From: Klebsiella sp. BIGb0138
Lineage (GTDB): Bacteria; Pseudomonadota; Gammaproteobacteria; Enterobacterales; Enterobacteriaceae
Direction: 5' to 3'
DNA length: 64,000 bases
Assembly: GCF_004342285.1 (NCBI RefSeq)
Contig: NZ_SMCV01000008.1
Coordinates: 186,001-250,000, forward strand
The position numbers and the translations under genes were made by a program. Below the pieces are notes generated by a model, which was given only the letters and a program-made list of their open reading frames with translations, searched no databases and was not told the origin of the DNA. How positions within the stretch are numbered: the stretch's first letter is position 1; each line of letters begins with the position of its first letter. Positions 1 through 11,645 of this stretch are shown one piece after another.

Positions 1-1390
1 GTTCCAGCTGTTCATTGAGCCCGCTGACGCCGTACGGGCCGTCACGCAGGGCGCACAGCAGCTGGAATTCACCGAAAGCGGCGATTAACGCCTCCGGCTC
101 GGCCCTTTCGTGCAGCAGCTGCAGATAGCGGCCATACCCCGCCTGCGCCTGGTCGAGCATCGCGGCATATTCTTCCGTGGTGCTCAGCGCATGAAGAACG
201 ATATCGTCAAACGGCTGACGTAGGGTCGCCCGGACGCCGTGGCGATCGCCGCCGTTCACCGCGCGAGCCAGATGGCCAATGCCGGAATGGCTGCCAAAAC
301 GGTAGCTTTTTTGCAGCAGACACAGGCTGTCGCGCAGCGCGCCGGCAATATCGCCTTCACCCGCCGGTAGCGAATGGCCGGTCAAGCGGCTCAGCTGCGC
401 CGCGCGCCCGGCGGTATAGCCGGCGTTCACCCAGGCGCAAATATCGCCGAGCACCGCCCCGGCTTCCACGGAGGCCAGCTGGTCGCGGTCGCCAAGGAAA
501 ATCACCCGCCCGTGCTCCGGCAATGCGTCAATCAGCCGCGCCATCATCGGCAGGTCGATCATCGAGGCCTCATCGACGACCAGCACGTCCAGATGTAACG
601 GGTTGCCGGCATGATAACGCATACGCTGGCTGCCGGGCTGCGCCCCCAGCAGCCGATGCAGCGTACTGGCTTCGGTAGGCAGCAACGCTTTTTGCTCATC
701 GGTGAGCGGCAGGCGGCGCAGCGCCTCGCCCAGCGACTCGGTCAATCGCGCGGCGGCTTTCCCGGTTGGCGCCGCCAGGCGAATACGACAGCGGGGCTGG
801 CAGGTGGTCTGAATCAGCGCCGCCAGCAGCCTGGCGACGGTGGTGGTTTTCCCGGTACCGGGGCCGCCGGAAATGACCGAGATACGGCGGGTCAGCGCCA
901 CCGCGGCGGCGACCTTTTGCCAGTCGATCTCGGCACTGGCGGGAAACAGCGCGTCCAGGGTGGCGGCCAGCTGGGCCTCGTCAACCTCCACCACCTGATT
1001 CGCCTCGTTAAAGAAGCGAGCGACGGTCAGCTCATTACGCCACATGCGGTTAAGATAGAGCCGCTCGCCGCAGAGGATAATCGGCGTCGGGCGATCGCCG
1101 CAGCTGACCGCCGCCGAGGAGAGTAGAAGCGCCGACCAGTCATCGGGCGTACCGGCCTGCGCCAGCAGCTGCTCACGCAGATCGCTGGCTTTTCCGCTCA
1201 GCAGGTCGTCTGCGCGCAGTCGTGAAATCGGCAGACAGACGTGGCCCTCGCCCGCATCCCGACTGAGCACCGCCGCCGCCAGTTTTACCGCCGGGTGCGC
1301 TTCCTGCGCCACCATCAGCGCAAACTGCACGTCCAGCGGGCGTAACAACCGTTGATTTGCCGCTTCAAGCAACAGTTCATCCATCGTCAT
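1..1390 (-). CDS. recD: RecD, exodeoxyribonuclease V alpha subunit (3' end beyond window)
   Basis: RecD is the 5'-3' SF1 helicase motor of the RecBCD double-strand-break repair nuclease and sets its response to Chi. About 463 codons are visible; the gene runs off the left edge, and the E. coli protein is about 608 residues. The sequence shows a Walker A motif, [10 protein letters not shown], near residues 171-180, and a Walker B-like VVDEASMID near residue 270. The N-terminal [16 protein letters not shown] start matches the family. The ATG at 1388-1390 overlaps the recB stop (ATGA), so the two are translationally coupled. It is the last gene of the ppdA-to-recD run on this strand. Confidence 0.97.
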   Translation of the reverse strand, partial: MTMDELLLEAANQRLLRPLDVQFALMVAQEAHPAVKLAAAVLSRDAGEGHVCLPISRLRADDLLSGKASDLREQLLAQAGTPDDWSALLLSSAAVSCGDRPTPIILCGERLYLNRMWRNELTVARFFNEANQVVEVDEAQLAATLDALFPASAEIDWQKVAAAVALTRRISVISGGPGTGKTTTVARLLAALIQTTCQPRCRIRLAAPTGKAAARLTESLGEALRRLPLTDEQKALLPTEASTLHRLLGAQPGSQRMRYHAGNPLHLDVLVVDEASMIDLPMMARLIDALPEHGRVIFLGDRDQLASVEAGAVLGDICAWVNAGYTAGRAAQLSRLTGHSLPAGEGDIAGALRDSLCLLQKSYRFGSHSGIGHLARAVNGGDRHGVRATLRQPFDDIVLHALSTTEEYAAMLDQAQAGYGRYLQLLHERAEPEALIAAFGEFQLLCALRDGPYGVSGLNEQLE

Positions 1391-4300
1391 GCCATGACCT
1401 CCTGAACGTCTCCGGCAAACAGCGCGTCCATGCCGTCAATCAGCGCCCGCGCCGGGCGGGTGGTAAAGATGCCCTGGCCGCCGTCCTGCCCGTCCATACC
1501 GCGTAAAAAAAGATAGATCACGCCGCCGAAATGACGTTCGTAATCATAGGCAGCAATACGGTGGCGCAGATAGCGATGCAGCGCCAGGCTGTAGAGCTGA
1601 TACTGCAAATCATAACGATGAGTACGCATGGCCTGGTCCATCGCCTGCCGGGTATAGGCCTCGCGGTCCGCTCCCAGCCAGTTCGATTTGTAATCCAGCA
1701 GGTAATAACGATCGTTATGGCGAAACACGAGGTCGATAAAGCCTTTCAGCATGCCGCGGACCTGACGGAAATCCAGGGGGGGGCAATCGACGGAAAGCGG
1801 ATCGTAGCGGCGAATCAACGCATCCAGGCGCTGCGGCTCCAGCGGTTGCTCAATCGGCAGATAGAAGGCCATTTCAACCTGTTTATCGCCGGCGGTAAGC
1901 TGATTCAGCGCGATACTCGCCCCCGGCAACGGGGTGCGTAATACGCCGTCCAGCCACTGCGTCAGCACCGGCGTCCACTGCTCATCGAAGCCCGCTGACC
2001 GCAGCTTTTCTGCCATCCAGTCGGCGGGGACCGGCTGGGTAAAATCGAGATCCTCAAACAGGCTATGCAGAAATGTCCCCGGCGATGCGCCGCGCGGAAA
2101 CTGATGCGGCGTCAGCTGCGGCTCTTCGGCAACCTCGCCGACGCCTGTGGCATCGACGTCAAGACGCGGCAACAACTCCTGCGCCGAACTGTGGCCATGC
2201 TGCTGCAACCCGGAATAGCTGGTGACCCGCCAGTCATCGGTCACCGGGCGGGTCAGCCTGCGCGCGGACAGCGGCGGCAGGGCCTCCTGCGGCGCCTGCC
2301 ATGGCGTGTCGTCTGGCGCAGCGGGCGTTTGCAGGGCGATATCGTCGCAGCAGAAGTCCTGCAAACGCGCCCTCAGCCCGGCGGCATCCAGCGCTTCGCC
2401 GCCCTGCAGCAGCCGACCCAGCGCGCTGTGATGAAAATCGCTGGCCCCGGGCTTATCGCTGCGCCGGGTGCTCAGGGGAGCAACGCCGAGGCTGCAGTGC
2501 CAGACCGCACGGGTCAGCGCAACGTACAGCAGACGTAAATCTTCGGCCAGACGCTCCGCCTCCGCCAGCTCCAGACTCCCCTCTTCCTGACCGAGGTCGA
2601 GGACCGCGGCAAAAGAGTCGCGATCGTGATAAAACGCCTGATCCTGTTTACGGAAACGGGCAATAAACGGCAACCATACCAGCGGGTATTCCAGCCCTTT
2701 TGATTTATGCACGGTCACGATTTGCACCAGATGCTTATCGCTCTCCAGACGCATCTGCTGGCTGGAAGCGTTACTGTCCGGTTCGGCGATGCGCTGCGTC
2801 AGCCAGCGCACCAGCGCATGTTCGCTTTCCAGCTGGCTGGCCGCCTCCTGTAACAGTTCGCTGATATGCAGGATGTCGGTTAACCGGCGTTCGCCTCCCG
2901 CCGTCGCCAGCAGGTTTTCCGCGATATGACGGGCGCTCATCAGCGAGCGCAGCATCGGCATCACGCCGCGCTGGCGCCAGATTTGCCGGTATTCGCTGAA
3001 CTCCTCCACCAGCGCGTCCCACGCCCGCTCGTCCTGATTGAGACACTCAATATCCCACGCATTGAGGCCGAATATCGCCGTCGCCAGCGCGCTGCGCAGC
3101 GTATTCTCGCGTTCCGGGGCCAGCACCGCCTGCAGCACCCACAGCAGCTCCTGCGCTTCCGGCGTTTCAAAAACGCTATCGCGATTGGAAAGGTACACCG
3201 ACGGGATGGCAAGCGCCCGTAGCGCATCGCGGATCAGCGAGGCTTCCTGGCGATTACGCACCAGTACCGTGATATCAGAGGCCTGCACCGGACGGGCATT
3301 TTCGCCGCGCCACAGCAGCGCGCTCCCCCGCTGGCCGGCGCTTAACCAGTCGCGAATTTGCGTCGCGCACAGCTGCGCCATCCAGGCCTGATAATCCCCC
3401 GCCCCAACGGCTTCGCCGGGCATCAGCCAGACGTTCATCGCCGGCACCGCGTCGTTATCGACGGTAAATCGCAGCCCGCGGTTTTTCCCCGCCGATTTGA
3501 CCGGCAAAAAAGGGATCTCACGGAACATGAACGGATTATCGCTCAGGCTGAACAGGCGGTTGACGCTTTCCACCATGCCAGGAGCAGAACGCCAGTTGGT
3601 GTCGAGCGTATAGTGGGCGGTGACGTCGCCGCGCGCTTTCATATAGGTAAAAATATCTGCGCCGCGAAAGGCATAGATGGCCTGCTTGGGGTCGCCAATC
3701 AGCAGCAGCGCCGTTTCCGGCTGCCGCCGCCAGATGCGACGGAAAATGCGATACTGCTGCGGGTCGGTATCCTGGAATTCATCAATCATCGCCACCGGGA
3801 AACGCTGACGAATGGCGCTGGCCAACGCTTCGCCGCTGTCGCCGCGCAGGGCGTCATCAAGCCGACTAAGCATGTCATCAAAGCCCAGTTCACCCCGACG
3901 ACGCTTCTCCCGGGCGACCGCTTCGCGAATTTCCACCATCGCTCGGGCGATAACCAGATCCGTCAGCGTCAGCGGTGACGCCAGCAGCTGCTCGATCGCG
4001 CTGAACAGCGGATGCACCGGCGGCTCGCCGCCCGTTTTGGTGCGTTCATACAAGAAGGCCTGAGAGAATTTTTCCAGCGCCTCAGGAAGCTGGTAGCCGA
4101 GCGTCTCTTCCTGCGCCCAGGCGCTGATCTTCTCGATCCATTTCCCCTGATTGCCGCGATTGAACTTGCGCCGGTCAAGAGCGGAATTCTCCAGCACGCT
4201 GTCAATCTCGCCAACCTGCTCCCGCCACTGCATTTTAACGGCGTTAATGCGCTCGATAATTTGCTGATGGCGTTCGGCCAGCGTCTCTTCTGGCGCTGGC

Positions 4301-4932
4301 GGAGATTTAAGCTGCGGGGCCTCACCCTGCAACCAGCGATCGAGAGATTTCAACAGGTCGCGGGGACCTTTCCATGCCTCATGGATGACGGCCGCGATCT
4401 CACGCGGCAGCGGATAGCAATGCCGACGCCAGAAGTCAGCGCAGGCCTGATAGCGCAGCCGGGATTCATCCTCGATCAGCTGCTGCTCAAACAGCATACC
4501 GGACTCAAAGGCGTTCAGGCTGAGCATCCGCTGACAGAAGCCGTGGATGGTGAACACCGCCGCTTCGTCCATCTGCCGTTCCGCCAGCAGCAGCGTTTGC
4601 GCCGCCTGGTTTTTATCGGGGATTTCTGCCAGCAGCGCGGCATAGAGGGGGTCGGCCGCGCTGTCACGCAGGCAGGCAATGCGCAGTTCGTGGATATTGC
4701 TGCGAATACGGCCACGCAGTTCTTCGGTGGCCGCCTCGGTGAAGGTCACCACCAGCAGCTCTTCCACGCTGACCGCGCGAGGAAAGGCGGATTCACCGCC
4801 AAGCCCCAGCAGCAGCCGCAGGTAGAGCGCGGCGATGGTAAAGGTTTTTCCGGTGCCCGCAGAGGCTTCTATCAGGCGCTCTCCCGTCAGGGGCAAGCGC
4901 AGGGGATCCAGAGACTCGGCGGTTTCGGTCAT
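1387..4932 (-). CDS. recB: RecB, exodeoxyribonuclease V beta subunit
   Basis: RecB is the 3'-5' SF1A helicase and the only nuclease subunit of RecBCD. The 1181 residues match the family length (1180 in E. coli). The Walker [10 protein letters not shown] lies near residues 22-30. The helicase motif [10 protein letters not shown] and motif [17 protein letters not shown] follow in the first 450 residues. The C-terminal nuclease domain keeps the YLLDYKSNW motif (catalytic Asp and Lys) near residue 1080. The start overlaps the ptrA stop by 4 bp and the stop overlaps the recD start by 4 bp, giving coupled stoichiometric translation. Confidence 0.98.
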   Translation of the reverse strand: MTETAESLDPLRLPLTGERLIEASAGTGKTFTIAALYLRLLLGLGGESAFPRAVSVEELLVVTFTEAATEELRGRIRSNIHELRIACLRDSAADPLYAALLAEIPDKNQAAQTLLLAERQMDEAAVFTIHGFCQRMLSLNAFESGMLFEQQLIEDESRLRYQACADFWRRHCYPLPREIAAVIHEAWKGPRDLLKSLDRWLQGEAPQLKSPPAPEETLAERHQQIIERINAVKMQWREQVGEIDSVLENSALDRRKFNRGNQGKWIEKISAWAQEETLGYQLPEALEKFSQAFLYERTKTGGEPPVHPLFSAIEQLLASPLTLTDLVIARAMVEIREAVAREKRRRGELGFDDMLSRLDDALRGDSGEALASAIRQRFPVAMIDEFQDTDPQQYRIFRRIWRRQPETALLLIGDPKQAIYAFRGADIFTYMKARGDVTAHYTLDTNWRSAPGMVESVNRLFSLSDNPFMFREIPFLPVKSAGKNRGLRFTVDNDAVPAMNVWLMPGEAVGAGDYQAWMAQLCATQIRDWLSAGQRGSALLWRGENARPVQASDITVLVRNRQEASLIRDALRALAIPSVYLSNRDSVFETPEAQELLWVLQAVLAPERENTLRSALATAIFGLNAWDIECLNQDERAWDALVEEFSEYRQIWRQRGVMPMLRSLMSARHIAENLLATAGGERRLTDILHISELLQEAASQLESEHALVRWLTQRIAEPDSNASSQQMRLESDKHLVQIVTVHKSKGLEYPLVWLPFIARFRKQDQAFYHDRDSFAAVLDLGQEEGSLELAEAERLAEDLRLLYVALTRAVWHCSLGVAPLSTRRSDKPGASDFHHSALGRLLQGGEALDAAGLRARLQDFCCDDIALQTPAAPDDTPWQAPQEALPPLSARRLTRPVTDDWRVTSYSGLQQHGHSSAQELLPRLDVDATGVGEVAEEPQLTPHQFPRGASPGTFLHSLFEDLDFTQPVPADWMAEKLRSAGFDEQWTPVLTQWLDGVLRTPLPGASIALNQLTAGDKQVEMAFYLPIEQPLEPQRLDALIRRYDPLSVDCPPLDFRQVRGMLKGFIDLVFRHNDRYYLLDYKSNWLGADREAYTRQAMDQAMRTHRYDLQYQLYSLALHRYLRHRIAAYDYERHFGGVIYLFLRGMDGQDGGQGIFTTRPARALIDGMDALFAGDVQEVMA

Positions 4933-7814
4933 TCGTTCTCTCGCATCAGGGGTAAGGATTTCTGCAATGCGCTGACGTTTTCCCAGACTTTACCACCCTG
5001 CGGATGGACGTAATCCGTCTTGCCGTTCTGGCTGCCGGAGACCTGGGACAATATCGCCATGCCCTGCGGATCCACCACCGTCTGATGGAAGAAGTCGGCA
5101 AGTTTTTGCGGCGTCAGCAGTTTAATCTGAGCCACTACTTTATCACGTGAATCGAAACGCATATTACCGCGATCGAAATCTTTGCTCAGCTGCGACGCTT
5201 CGCCGCCCAGGGTTTGCGGCGCCTGGGTCATCTGACTTATCACCGCCTGCTGAATTTGCGCAAACTCTTGCGGACTCATGGCCCGCAGCTTGGCTTCCGC
5301 CGTCGGGAAGAATGCCTGGAAGCGCTGCCAGAGGAAAGCCGGCTGTTTATCGCTGCTTTGCAACAGAAAGCCCAATCCCCACTGGCGACCGACGTTCATC
5401 GGGAAGGCAAAGACCGCATAGCCCAGCTGCTCTTCGGTACGCAGCTGATTATAGAACCACGGCTGAACGATTTGCCCCAGCAGAGAGCTGGCGGCGGTGC
5501 TGCTGTATTCATCCACGTTCGGCGGCGCAAAGACGGCGGCCAGCGCCGAATCGGTGCTGTTGCCGGCTTTTTCAAAAATCGCCACTTGCTTGCTGTCAAC
5601 CAGCACATCTTTATTGCGACACCACTCGTCGCCGTCGGCACCCAGCTGCTGTTGGATCTGGCGCGCCATCGCGATCGACCGGTCGGCGCTGAGGTTGCCA
5701 ATCACCAGCAGTTCCGGGCGCCCTTTCGCTTTCAGGTTATCGCGGTACGCCAGCACCTCTTTCAGGGTTATCGACGGCAGCAGCGCCCGGCGCTCTTCTC
5801 GCTGGAAATAGGGCACCTGCGACAGCATCTGTACCGGCATAATCGCCTGATCGTAGGCTTTGCCTTTATCCGCCGAGTCCATCATCTGGGCATACCAGGA
5901 TTTAGCCTGTTCCAGCTGTTCTTCGTCTGGCGTATAGCTAAAGTAGCCGTCCAGCAGCGCGGTAAACAGCTGCGGCAGCCGCTGGGTGTAGCCATTGGCA
6001 TTCATCATCAGCCCGTTATTGGCGCCGGTTGAGAAGGAGATGCCGCCCACCGCCGCCTGGTTGCTGAGCTGGTCAAGAGCGATGCCCGCCAGATAATCGT
6101 TCAGTGCAAACATTACCTGGCTGCGCGCGCTGTCCATCGCCTGCGGATTACGCAGTACCAGAGAGATATCGGCTTTCGGCTCGCTGGCGAAGTACTGGCT
6201 CGGCGCATACACCACCCGCAGGGTCGGCTCATCGACGATCAGCTGCGGATGCGGGTAGGCCTTATCGCTTTTGATCAGCGTAAAATCGTCAGGTATGTAG
6301 GGGTTCAGCACCGGCAGTTTAAGGTCGATAGCGTTCGCCTTCTGCTGCCAGTCGGCAAAGGTCTGCGTGCTGATTTTATCCACCTGGTACGGCGCGTTGA
6401 CGAAGTAGGCGCTCTTGTTATGCGGCTCCTGCGGGCTGATATACCACACGCGCGCATTTTGTGGCGTCATCATCGCCAGCCGGTCCTTAATCGCCTGCGG
6501 ATCGTAACGGTCAGCAATATTCACCACATCCAGCGCATGCTCCACCGGTACGCGAATCATGGTGTCCGCCAGCCATTCCACATAATCCATATCGCGGTTT
6601 ATCGATGGATAGCGAAAATCGAGCTCCAGAACGTGGGACAGCTCATCGAAATAGCGTTTGTCGATACCCTGAGTACGCAACACATTGAGATAGCTGAAGA
6701 TCGCGGCCGCGACTTCATCACGATGCGCCAGGCCTTTATCGGTCAGGGTGGCGGAAATAGCCAGCACCCCGCTGTTGCCGTTGACCACCGGGTCGGAATC
6801 GGCGCGGATGCCTTCCACCAGCCCTTGCTGCTGCAGCCAGTCCGATAACGTTCCTGGACTGCGGTTACCGATCATATAGGTCACCAGCTCGTCGGTTTTA
6901 CTACGGAACTGGTCGCTATTGTTATCAATACGGAATTCAACGCGCAGCACTTTACGCGGCATCGCCGGGACGTAGTGAATGATGATGCCTTTTTGCGCAT
7001 CGGTCACCACCGGAACGGTAATTTCCGGTTTGCTGATATTGTGGTTCTCTACCCGGCCATAGGTTCTGGCGGCAATGCTCGCCAGCTCCGGCAGCGGTTT
7101 GTTGCTGTAAATCACCGCTTTCATCAGATTCGCGGAGTACCAGCTGTCGCGGAAAGTATGCAGGGCGTCGAGCACCGGTTTACCGGGCTTGTCGCCGAGG
7201 GTTTCCAGGTTACCACCGGAAAAATGCGCGGCCGGGTGCGCCGGGTTAATGGTTTCGGCGCTCACCTGCGCCATGCGCATCCCGTCCCGGGTACGCGCCA
7301 TGGTCAGCTCGGCATTGACCGCGTTGCGCTCGCGGTCAGCATATTTTTTATCCAGCAGCGGAGCCGCGATCGCATCCGCCAGCCGATCCACCGCCCCGTC
7401 GAGAGCATCGTTTTCGACTTCAAGATAGAAGGCGGTGCGATAAGGGGCCGTGCTGGCATTATGGCTGCCGCCGTGCATTTTGAGGAATTCGGCGAGGTTG
7501 TCAGGCTGCGGATAGTTTTGCGAGCCCATCAGCGTCATGTGCTCCAGAAAGTGAGCCAGCCCCTGATGTTCGACAGGATCCTGCAGCGACCCCACGGGCA
7601 CCACCAGCGCAGACAGTGATTTCACCGCCTGCGGATCGGAAACCAGCAGGACCACCATGCCATTATCCAGGCGAATCGCCTGATACTGTCGGGGATCTTT
7701 TTCGCTTTTGCGGATGGTTTCCTGAATCGGTTGCCATCCGCTATCGGCCTGACTTAACGGCGCCCAGAGGGCTGCCAGTACTAAAATAACCTTGAACCAT
7801 ACACTGCGGGGCAT
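4929..7814 (-). CDS. ptrA: Pitrilysin (protease III), periplasmic zinc protease
   Basis: PtrA is a periplasmic M16 metallopeptidase of the insulin-degrading-enzyme type that cleaves small peptides. It is 961 residues long. A cleavable signal peptide covers about residues 1-23 (hydrophobic run, then SQA before DSGW). The inverted zinc motif HFLEH is at residues 88-92. A downstream ERNAVNAE segment carries the third ligand Glu. It sits between recC and recB, as in E. coli, although its function is unrelated to recombination. It overlaps recB by 4 bp, and a 123-bp gap separates it from recC. Confidence 0.97.
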   Translation of the reverse strand: MPRSVWFKVILVLAALWAPLSQADSGWQPIQETIRKSEKDPRQYQAIRLDNGMVVLLVSDPQAVKSLSALVVPVGSLQDPVEHQGLAHFLEHMTLMGSQNYPQPDNLAEFLKMHGGSHNASTAPYRTAFYLEVENDALDGAVDRLADAIAAPLLDKKYADRERNAVNAELTMARTRDGMRMAQVSAETINPAHPAAHFSGGNLETLGDKPGKPVLDALHTFRDSWYSANLMKAVIYSNKPLPELASIAARTYGRVENHNISKPEITVPVVTDAQKGIIIHYVPAMPRKVLRVEFRIDNNSDQFRSKTDELVTYMIGNRSPGTLSDWLQQQGLVEGIRADSDPVVNGNSGVLAISATLTDKGLAHRDEVAAAIFSYLNVLRTQGIDKRYFDELSHVLELDFRYPSINRDMDYVEWLADTMIRVPVEHALDVVNIADRYDPQAIKDRLAMMTPQNARVWYISPQEPHNKSAYFVNAPYQVDKISTQTFADWQQKANAIDLKLPVLNPYIPDDFTLIKSDKAYPHPQLIVDEPTLRVVYAPSQYFASEPKADISLVLRNPQAMDSARSQVMFALNDYLAGIALDQLSNQAAVGGISFSTGANNGLMMNANGYTQRLPQLFTALLDGYFSYTPDEEQLEQAKSWYAQMMDSADKGKAYDQAIMPVQMLSQVPYFQREERRALLPSITLKEVLAYRDNLKAKGRPELLVIGNLSADRSIAMARQIQQQLGADGDEWCRNKDVLVDSKQVAIFEKAGNSTDSALAAVFAPPNVDEYSSTAASSLLGQIVQPWFYNQLRTEEQLGYAVFAFPMNVGRQWGLGFLLQSSDKQPAFLWQRFQAFFPTAEAKLRAMSPQEFAQIQQAVISQMTQAPQTLGGEASQLSKDFDRGNMRFDSRDKVVAQIKLLTPQKLADFFHQTVVDPQGMAILSQVSGSQNGKTDYVHPQGGKVWENVSALQKSLPLMRENE

Positions 7815-7937
7815 TCACGAACCTCATCATTAACAAACTTTGCGCTGACAGCGTCAGCGTTATGCATATCAGTCCGTGATTCGTTGCGCATGATAATTGA
7901 ACCCCCTTACCTGCGCAATTTTTATACTATTACAAAT

Positions 7938-10900
7938 TTATTCGGACTGATGGAAACGAAATACCGGCAACAAATAACGCTGCGTTTGCGCAATGATTTC
8001 GTCATAGTAGGCCGGCTCAAGGGTGCGCCACAGGCGTTGATACCAGACATCCGTACCTTCGCCGCTGACCACCATATTGCCTTCATACGTCTGCAGAAAT
8101 TTGCTGCGCGCTTTTTGCTGCGTCTCTTCGTCCATTAACATGACATCCTTTTCAGCGTCATAACAGACTTTTAGCCATGCGCCGCCGCTTTCAGGCAGCA
8201 ACAGCAGCGGCCTGGACATGCCTTGCAGGTAACCCTCTACCAGCTCATCAAGGTACGCCTTCGCCTGTTCCTGCGCCAGCGGCGGGAAGCGCCACTCTCC
8301 CTCTTTACGCACCAGCAGACGGCTTTCACCGGTTCCGCCGCCAGCACAGTAGACAAGGTGTTCCAGCCAAAGTTGCATCCCTTGCGCCACGCTCAGTAGC
8401 GAAGGCCGCCAGCGTAACAGGCCGTCAGATTGTACCTGCTGTAGCCATCCGCTTATGTTGACCCCGTTACATTGCAGATCGATTTCCATGCTTTGCGCAG
8501 GCTGGCGGCTGGCAATGACCCGCTCCGCGAGATTCTGCATTTCCAGACGCTGCGTCTCCCAGGCCAGCTCGCCGAAGGCGCCGTAGGGCAGCTCTCCCGC
8601 CGCCCGGAAACGGCGATACATTATCGACGCGTCCTGCTGTTCAATCAGCGTATTCAGCAGCTGTTGGTTGAGGTGATAGCGGCTCAGCCCTTCCAGCGCA
8701 AACGGTTCGTCATCTGGAATTTCACTCTCTTCAGAGCGGAAGTTGACCCGCAGGCGCTGCTGGAAGAAGGCGCGCACCGGGTGCTGCCAGAAGCGTAGTA
8801 GCTGCTCAAAGGGCAGGGTTTCGATAGCCAGCGCCGGCAACGGCTGGATAAAGTCACTCTGCGCCTCCCCTTGCTGACTGGCTGCCGCCAGCCATTCCCG
8901 GGCATAGCTTTGCTGTTCATCGGCGCGGAAGTTCGCCGCATCGAAGGGCATGCGCGTATGCAGATGGGTGATATGCGCTTTCACCCGCCGCTCGCTGGTA
9001 TCGCAATCCTGCGCCTCATCTCCGACCAGGCAGTGGCTCTGACCGATATAATCCGCCAGCTCCTGCACCAGCACCGAAGGATAGCGTTCGCTGTTGTCCT
9101 GAATCGAGCGCCCGATATAGCTGATATAGAGTTTCTGTTCAGCGGACATCAGCGCTTCCAGGAACAGATAACGGTCGTCATCACGGCGGCTGCGGTCGCC
9201 GCGCTGCGGCTTCTGGCTCATTAAATCGAAACCCAGCGGCGCCAGCGTTCGCGGATATACGCCGTCGTTCATCCCCAGCAGACATACCACTTTGAACGGA
9301 ATAGAGCGCATCGGCATCAGGGTACAGATGTTGACCGGCCCGGCGAGGAAACGCTGGCTGATACGCTGCTGGTCCAGCCGCTGCGCCAGCTCATCACGAA
9401 GCAGGGAAAGCGGGACATGCTGGTCATATTGCGCCAGGACGCCTTCGCCAATGGCCGCCTGCCACTGCTGTTCAATCAGCGCCAGCGCCGCTTCCGTTTC
9501 GCTGTCGGGGAGGAAGAAGTCATTCAGCAGATCGCGGCAAACCGGCAGCCACTCCGCCAGCGGGCGCTCCTGCGCCAGCCCGCGCCGCCACAGGTTGAGC
9601 TGCATCAGCAACGAGGCCAGATTCCCCACCAGCTCGGCAATCAGCCCGCTGGACTCATCGTACGGCAGAACCGACCGCCACTCGCCCTGGCTACTGTCCA
9701 TCGCGTAGCCCAGCAGCATCCGCGTCAGGCCAAAGCGCCAGGTATGCTGACCGGTGGTGGGCAGGTCCAGCTCACGCACGTTATCGTCATCTATACCCCA
9801 GCGGACGCCGGACTCATTGACCCACTGACGCAGGTAGCGCAGCCCCTCTTCGTCAATATTAAAGCGCGCCGCGAGTACCGGGACATCCAGCAGCGCCAGC
9901 ACATCTTCGCTGGCAAAACGGCTGTCGGGCAGGGAAAGCAGCGTAATAAACGCCTGCAGCGCCGGGTGCGACTCGCGGGCGCGGCGGTCGGAAATAGCCC
10001 ACGGCAGCCAGCGTTCACCGCTGGCGCTGCCAAATACCGCCTGAATATACGGACTGTAGCTGTCGATATCCGCCACCATCACGATGATATCGCGCGGGGT
10101 CAGTTCAGGATTCTCTTCCAGCATCGCCAGCAGCCGATCGTGCAGTACCTCGACTTCCCGCTGCGGGCTATGACACACGTGAATCGTCAGGCTGCGATCG
10201 TCCAGCGCCAGCGGGCGCTTGCTGTGGCTGCTGGCAAACTCCTCCGCGCTGCGTCCGGCTACCGCCGCGTTACGCAGATCGAGAATATCCGCCTGTAAGT
10301 TATGCAGCAGGTTATCCGGCGTAATATCGACAAACGCATCCAGCTCTTCATAACGCTCCAGCCCGGCCAGCAGGTAGATGTAGTCCCGCCCCAGCTTGCC
10401 CCACGAGGCCAGCAGCGGGTTGCCGACATCCTGCTCCCCGGCGTCGTTAAATAAGCCCGGCGCCTGCTGCGTATCGCGAAACAGCGGTAATTCTCGTGAT
10501 TCGCGGTGGTGACGGCGCTGGCGCGACATCAGCTTCGCCAGGAAGGCGGGATCTTTAATGTCGCCCCAGTAGTAGCGACAGGGGTTGGTGAACAGCACGT
10601 AGACATCCACGTGTTTGCCAAGCGCCTGCAGCGCCTGCAGGTAGACCGGCGGCAACGCCGAAATGCCGCAAATAAAGACCCGCGACGGTAACCCAGCCGG
10701 CGGCGCATCCGCCGCTTCCAGCGTGTTGATAAAGCGCTGGTATAAATTGGCGCGATGCCAAAGCGGCTGCCCCAGCTCGGCGGTGTGTTCGACCAGCGCT
10801 TTCCATAGCGGTGCCTGCCACTGCTGGGCGTCGCCCAGGCCGTCAACTCGCTCATCGGCCTCCCAACGCATCAACCATTCCGGACGATAGACCAGATACT

Positions 10901-11309
10901 GGTCATAGAGGTCGGCAACCCGGGCGGCGAGCTGGAAGAGCTTACGCTTATCGCTATCGTCGCTCAGATAGTGGCGCAGCAGAGTGAAAGCATCGTCCTC
11001 CAGGCGCTGCGGCAGCAGGGTCATCAGTTTCCAGCTCATACTCTGTTTGCTGAAGGCGCTTTCACCGGGAATATCCGACAGCACGCGGACAAACATGTCC
11101 CAGATAAAACTCGCCGGTAACGGGAACTCAATATTGGCGGCAATGCCAAAGCGCTTAGCCAGGGTCATCTGTAACCATTGCGCCATCCCGGTGCTTTGCA
11201 CCAGCACCATTTCCGCGTTGAAAGGGTCGTCCAGCCGCTGGCGCTCGACGATAAACTCCATCAACGCTTCAAGAACATCCAGACGGTTTGAGTGGTAGAC
11301 CCTTAACAT
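7938..11309 (-). CDS. recC: RecC, exodeoxyribonuclease V gamma subunit
   Basis: RecC is the non-catalytic scaffold of RecBCD that splits the DNA strands and reads the Chi sequence through a degenerate nuclease-like channel. The 1123 residues equal the family length. The N-terminus MLRVYHSNRLDVLEALMEFI is typical, and an inactivated helicase-like core follows. It lies 12 bp after ppdC, consistent with cotranscription from ppdA through recC. The 123-bp gap to ptrA has an AT-rich stretch at 7900-7935 but no clear terminator. Confidence 0.98.
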   Translation of the reverse strand: MLRVYHSNRLDVLEALMEFIVERQRLDDPFNAEMVLVQSTGMAQWLQMTLAKRFGIAANIEFPLPASFIWDMFVRVLSDIPGESAFSKQSMSWKLMTLLPQRLEDDAFTLLRHYLSDDSDKRKLFQLAARVADLYDQYLVYRPEWLMRWEADERVDGLGDAQQWQAPLWKALVEHTAELGQPLWHRANLYQRFINTLEAADAPPAGLPSRVFICGISALPPVYLQALQALGKHVDVYVLFTNPCRYYWGDIKDPAFLAKLMSRQRRHHRESRELPLFRDTQQAPGLFNDAGEQDVGNPLLASWGKLGRDYIYLLAGLERYEELDAFVDITPDNLLHNLQADILDLRNAAVAGRSAEEFASSHSKRPLALDDRSLTIHVCHSPQREVEVLHDRLLAMLEENPELTPRDIIVMVADIDSYSPYIQAVFGSASGERWLPWAISDRRARESHPALQAFITLLSLPDSRFASEDVLALLDVPVLAARFNIDEEGLRYLRQWVNESGVRWGIDDDNVRELDLPTTGQHTWRFGLTRMLLGYAMDSSQGEWRSVLPYDESSGLIAELVGNLASLLMQLNLWRRGLAQERPLAEWLPVCRDLLNDFFLPDSETEAALALIEQQWQAAIGEGVLAQYDQHVPLSLLRDELAQRLDQQRISQRFLAGPVNICTLMPMRSIPFKVVCLLGMNDGVYPRTLAPLGFDLMSQKPQRGDRSRRDDDRYLFLEALMSAEQKLYISYIGRSIQDNSERYPSVLVQELADYIGQSHCLVGDEAQDCDTSERRVKAHITHLHTRMPFDAANFRADEQQSYAREWLAAASQQGEAQSDFIQPLPALAIETLPFEQLLRFWQHPVRAFFQQRLRVNFRSEESEIPDDEPFALEGLSRYHLNQQLLNTLIEQQDASIMYRRFRAAGELPYGAFGELAWETQRLEMQNLAERVIASRQPAQSMEIDLQCNGVNISGWLQQVQSDGLLRWRPSLLSVAQGMQLWLEHLVYCAGGGTGESRLLVRKEGEWRFPPLAQEQAKAYLDELVEGYLQGMSRPLLLLPESGGAWLKVCYDAEKDVMLMDEETQQKARSKFLQTYEGNMVVSGEGTDVWYQRLWRTLEPAYYDEIIAQTQRYLLPVFRFHQSE

Positions 11310-11321
11310 ATTCGCTCCTGA

Positions 11322-11645
11322 CTACTGACTGACCGGGCAATGCAGCCGGGTCATCTGCACCCGTTTTTCCACAGGTATGATGATCGTTACCGTGATGCTG
11401 ACACATCTTGCTGTCGATGTCTGCAAGCGGGTAACCTGCCCGCCTTCCGGGATACCCGGCGGATGAAGCTGAGTAAAGCGCCAGGCATCACGCCACAGCT
11501 GGCGGTAGTGGTTTAACTGAATGAAGCCGCTCGCCAGCCCGCGCTGATAGCCGCCCAGCGCGGTCACCACCATAACCAGCAGCACCATCGCCAGCAGCGT
11601 TTCCGGCAGACTAAAGCCTTTTCGGCAGATCAGGGCATCTGACAT
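11322..11645 (-). CDS. ppdC: PpdC, prepilin-peptidase-dependent pseudopilin-like protein
   Basis: This is a small type IV pilin/type II pseudopilin-like protein. Residues 8-14 contain the prepilin cleavage motif KGFSLPE, with Gly before and Glu five residues after the predicted cut. A single hydrophobic helix (LLAMVLLVMVVTAL) follows. I chose the ATG at 11643-11645 because GGAGG lies 8 nt upstream; an in-frame start 8 codons earlier lacks this. The gene (107 aa) overlaps the ygdB end by 16 bp. The substrate or pilus served is not known from the sequence. Confidence 0.9.
   Translation of the reverse strand: MSDALICRKGFSLPETLLAMVLLVMVVTALGGYQRGLASGFIQLNHYRQLWRDAWRFTQLHPPGIPEGGQVTRLQTSTARCVSITVTIIIPVEKRVQMTRLHCPVSQ

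Noticed and set aside
374-1126. Two plus-strand frames inside recD
   Set aside because: They are antisense to a clear RecD with intact motifs, have low-complexity Gln/Arg/Gly-rich products and no ribosome sites.
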